From contig DAOUQS010000115.1 in the NCBI GenBank assembly GCA_030625465.1, forward strand, positions 1 to 6,548: DNA of 6,548 nt, read 5' to 3'. The notes beneath the pieces were generated by a model that had not been told where the DNA came from, ran no database searches, and saw only the letters and a list, made by a program, of their open reading frames with translations. This stretch comes from Amylibacter sp. (GTDB taxonomy: Bacteria; Pseudomonadota; Alphaproteobacteria; Rhodobacterales; Rhodobacteraceae). Shown here one piece after another: positions 6,539 through 6,548 of the stretch; position 1 is the first letter of the stretch, and the number at the start of each line of letters is the position of its first letter. The position numbers were made by a program, and so were the translations under genes.

Positions 6539-6548
6539 ACTAACTACT

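Overview
This looks like a chromosomal segment of a marine-type alphaproteobacterium. The evidence is a serralysin-type RTX metalloprotease, an ExoY-like sugar-phosphate transferase, a TPR lipoprotein of the kind found in exopolysaccharide/exosortase loci, and moderate GC with AT-rich spacers. The genus cannot be fixed from the sequence. All four recognisable genes lie on the minus strand, so transcription runs from high to low coordinates. No RNA genes, insertion sequences, prophage genes or CRISPR arrays are visible.

Layout in transcription order. (1) 6498-5806: a single-domain polyprenyl-phosphate sugar phosphotransferase that would start lipid-linked polysaccharide synthesis at the inner membrane. 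(2) 5675-3243: an 810-residue TPR protein with a lipoprotein-like N-terminus. Its C-terminal repeats resemble the PEP-CTERM-system TPR lipoprotein family (PrsT type). (3) 2980-2579: a small exported protein of unknown family. (4) 1998-1, running off the low-coordinate edge: the first 666 residues of a secreted serralysin-like zinc protease. It has an acidic N-terminal region, a catalytic domain split by an inserted pre-peptidase C-terminal (PPC)-like domain, and the start of a calcium-binding RTX region.

The spacers carry structure. A 58-nt interrupted hairpin (3147-3204) separates the TPR gene from the small gene. The roughly 580-nt leader of the protease gene (1999-2578) holds two copies of a degenerate ~30-bp direct repeat about 41 bp apart, and a third partial copy merged with a perfect 7-bp dyad. 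This looks like a multi-site operator. The TPR gene leader has tandem TGTGCAAT repeats beside a good -10-like hexamer.

A plausible joint reading is an exported-polysaccharide or biofilm-matrix locus: the transferase begins the polymer, the TPR lipoprotein serves assembly or export in the envelope, and a separately regulated RTX protease is secreted without an N-terminal signal peptide, presumably by type I secretion. That link rests on adjacency and family knowledge, not on proof. The most unusual items are the domain-in-domain protease, its repeat-rich leader, the large intergenic hairpin and the unassigned small exported protein.
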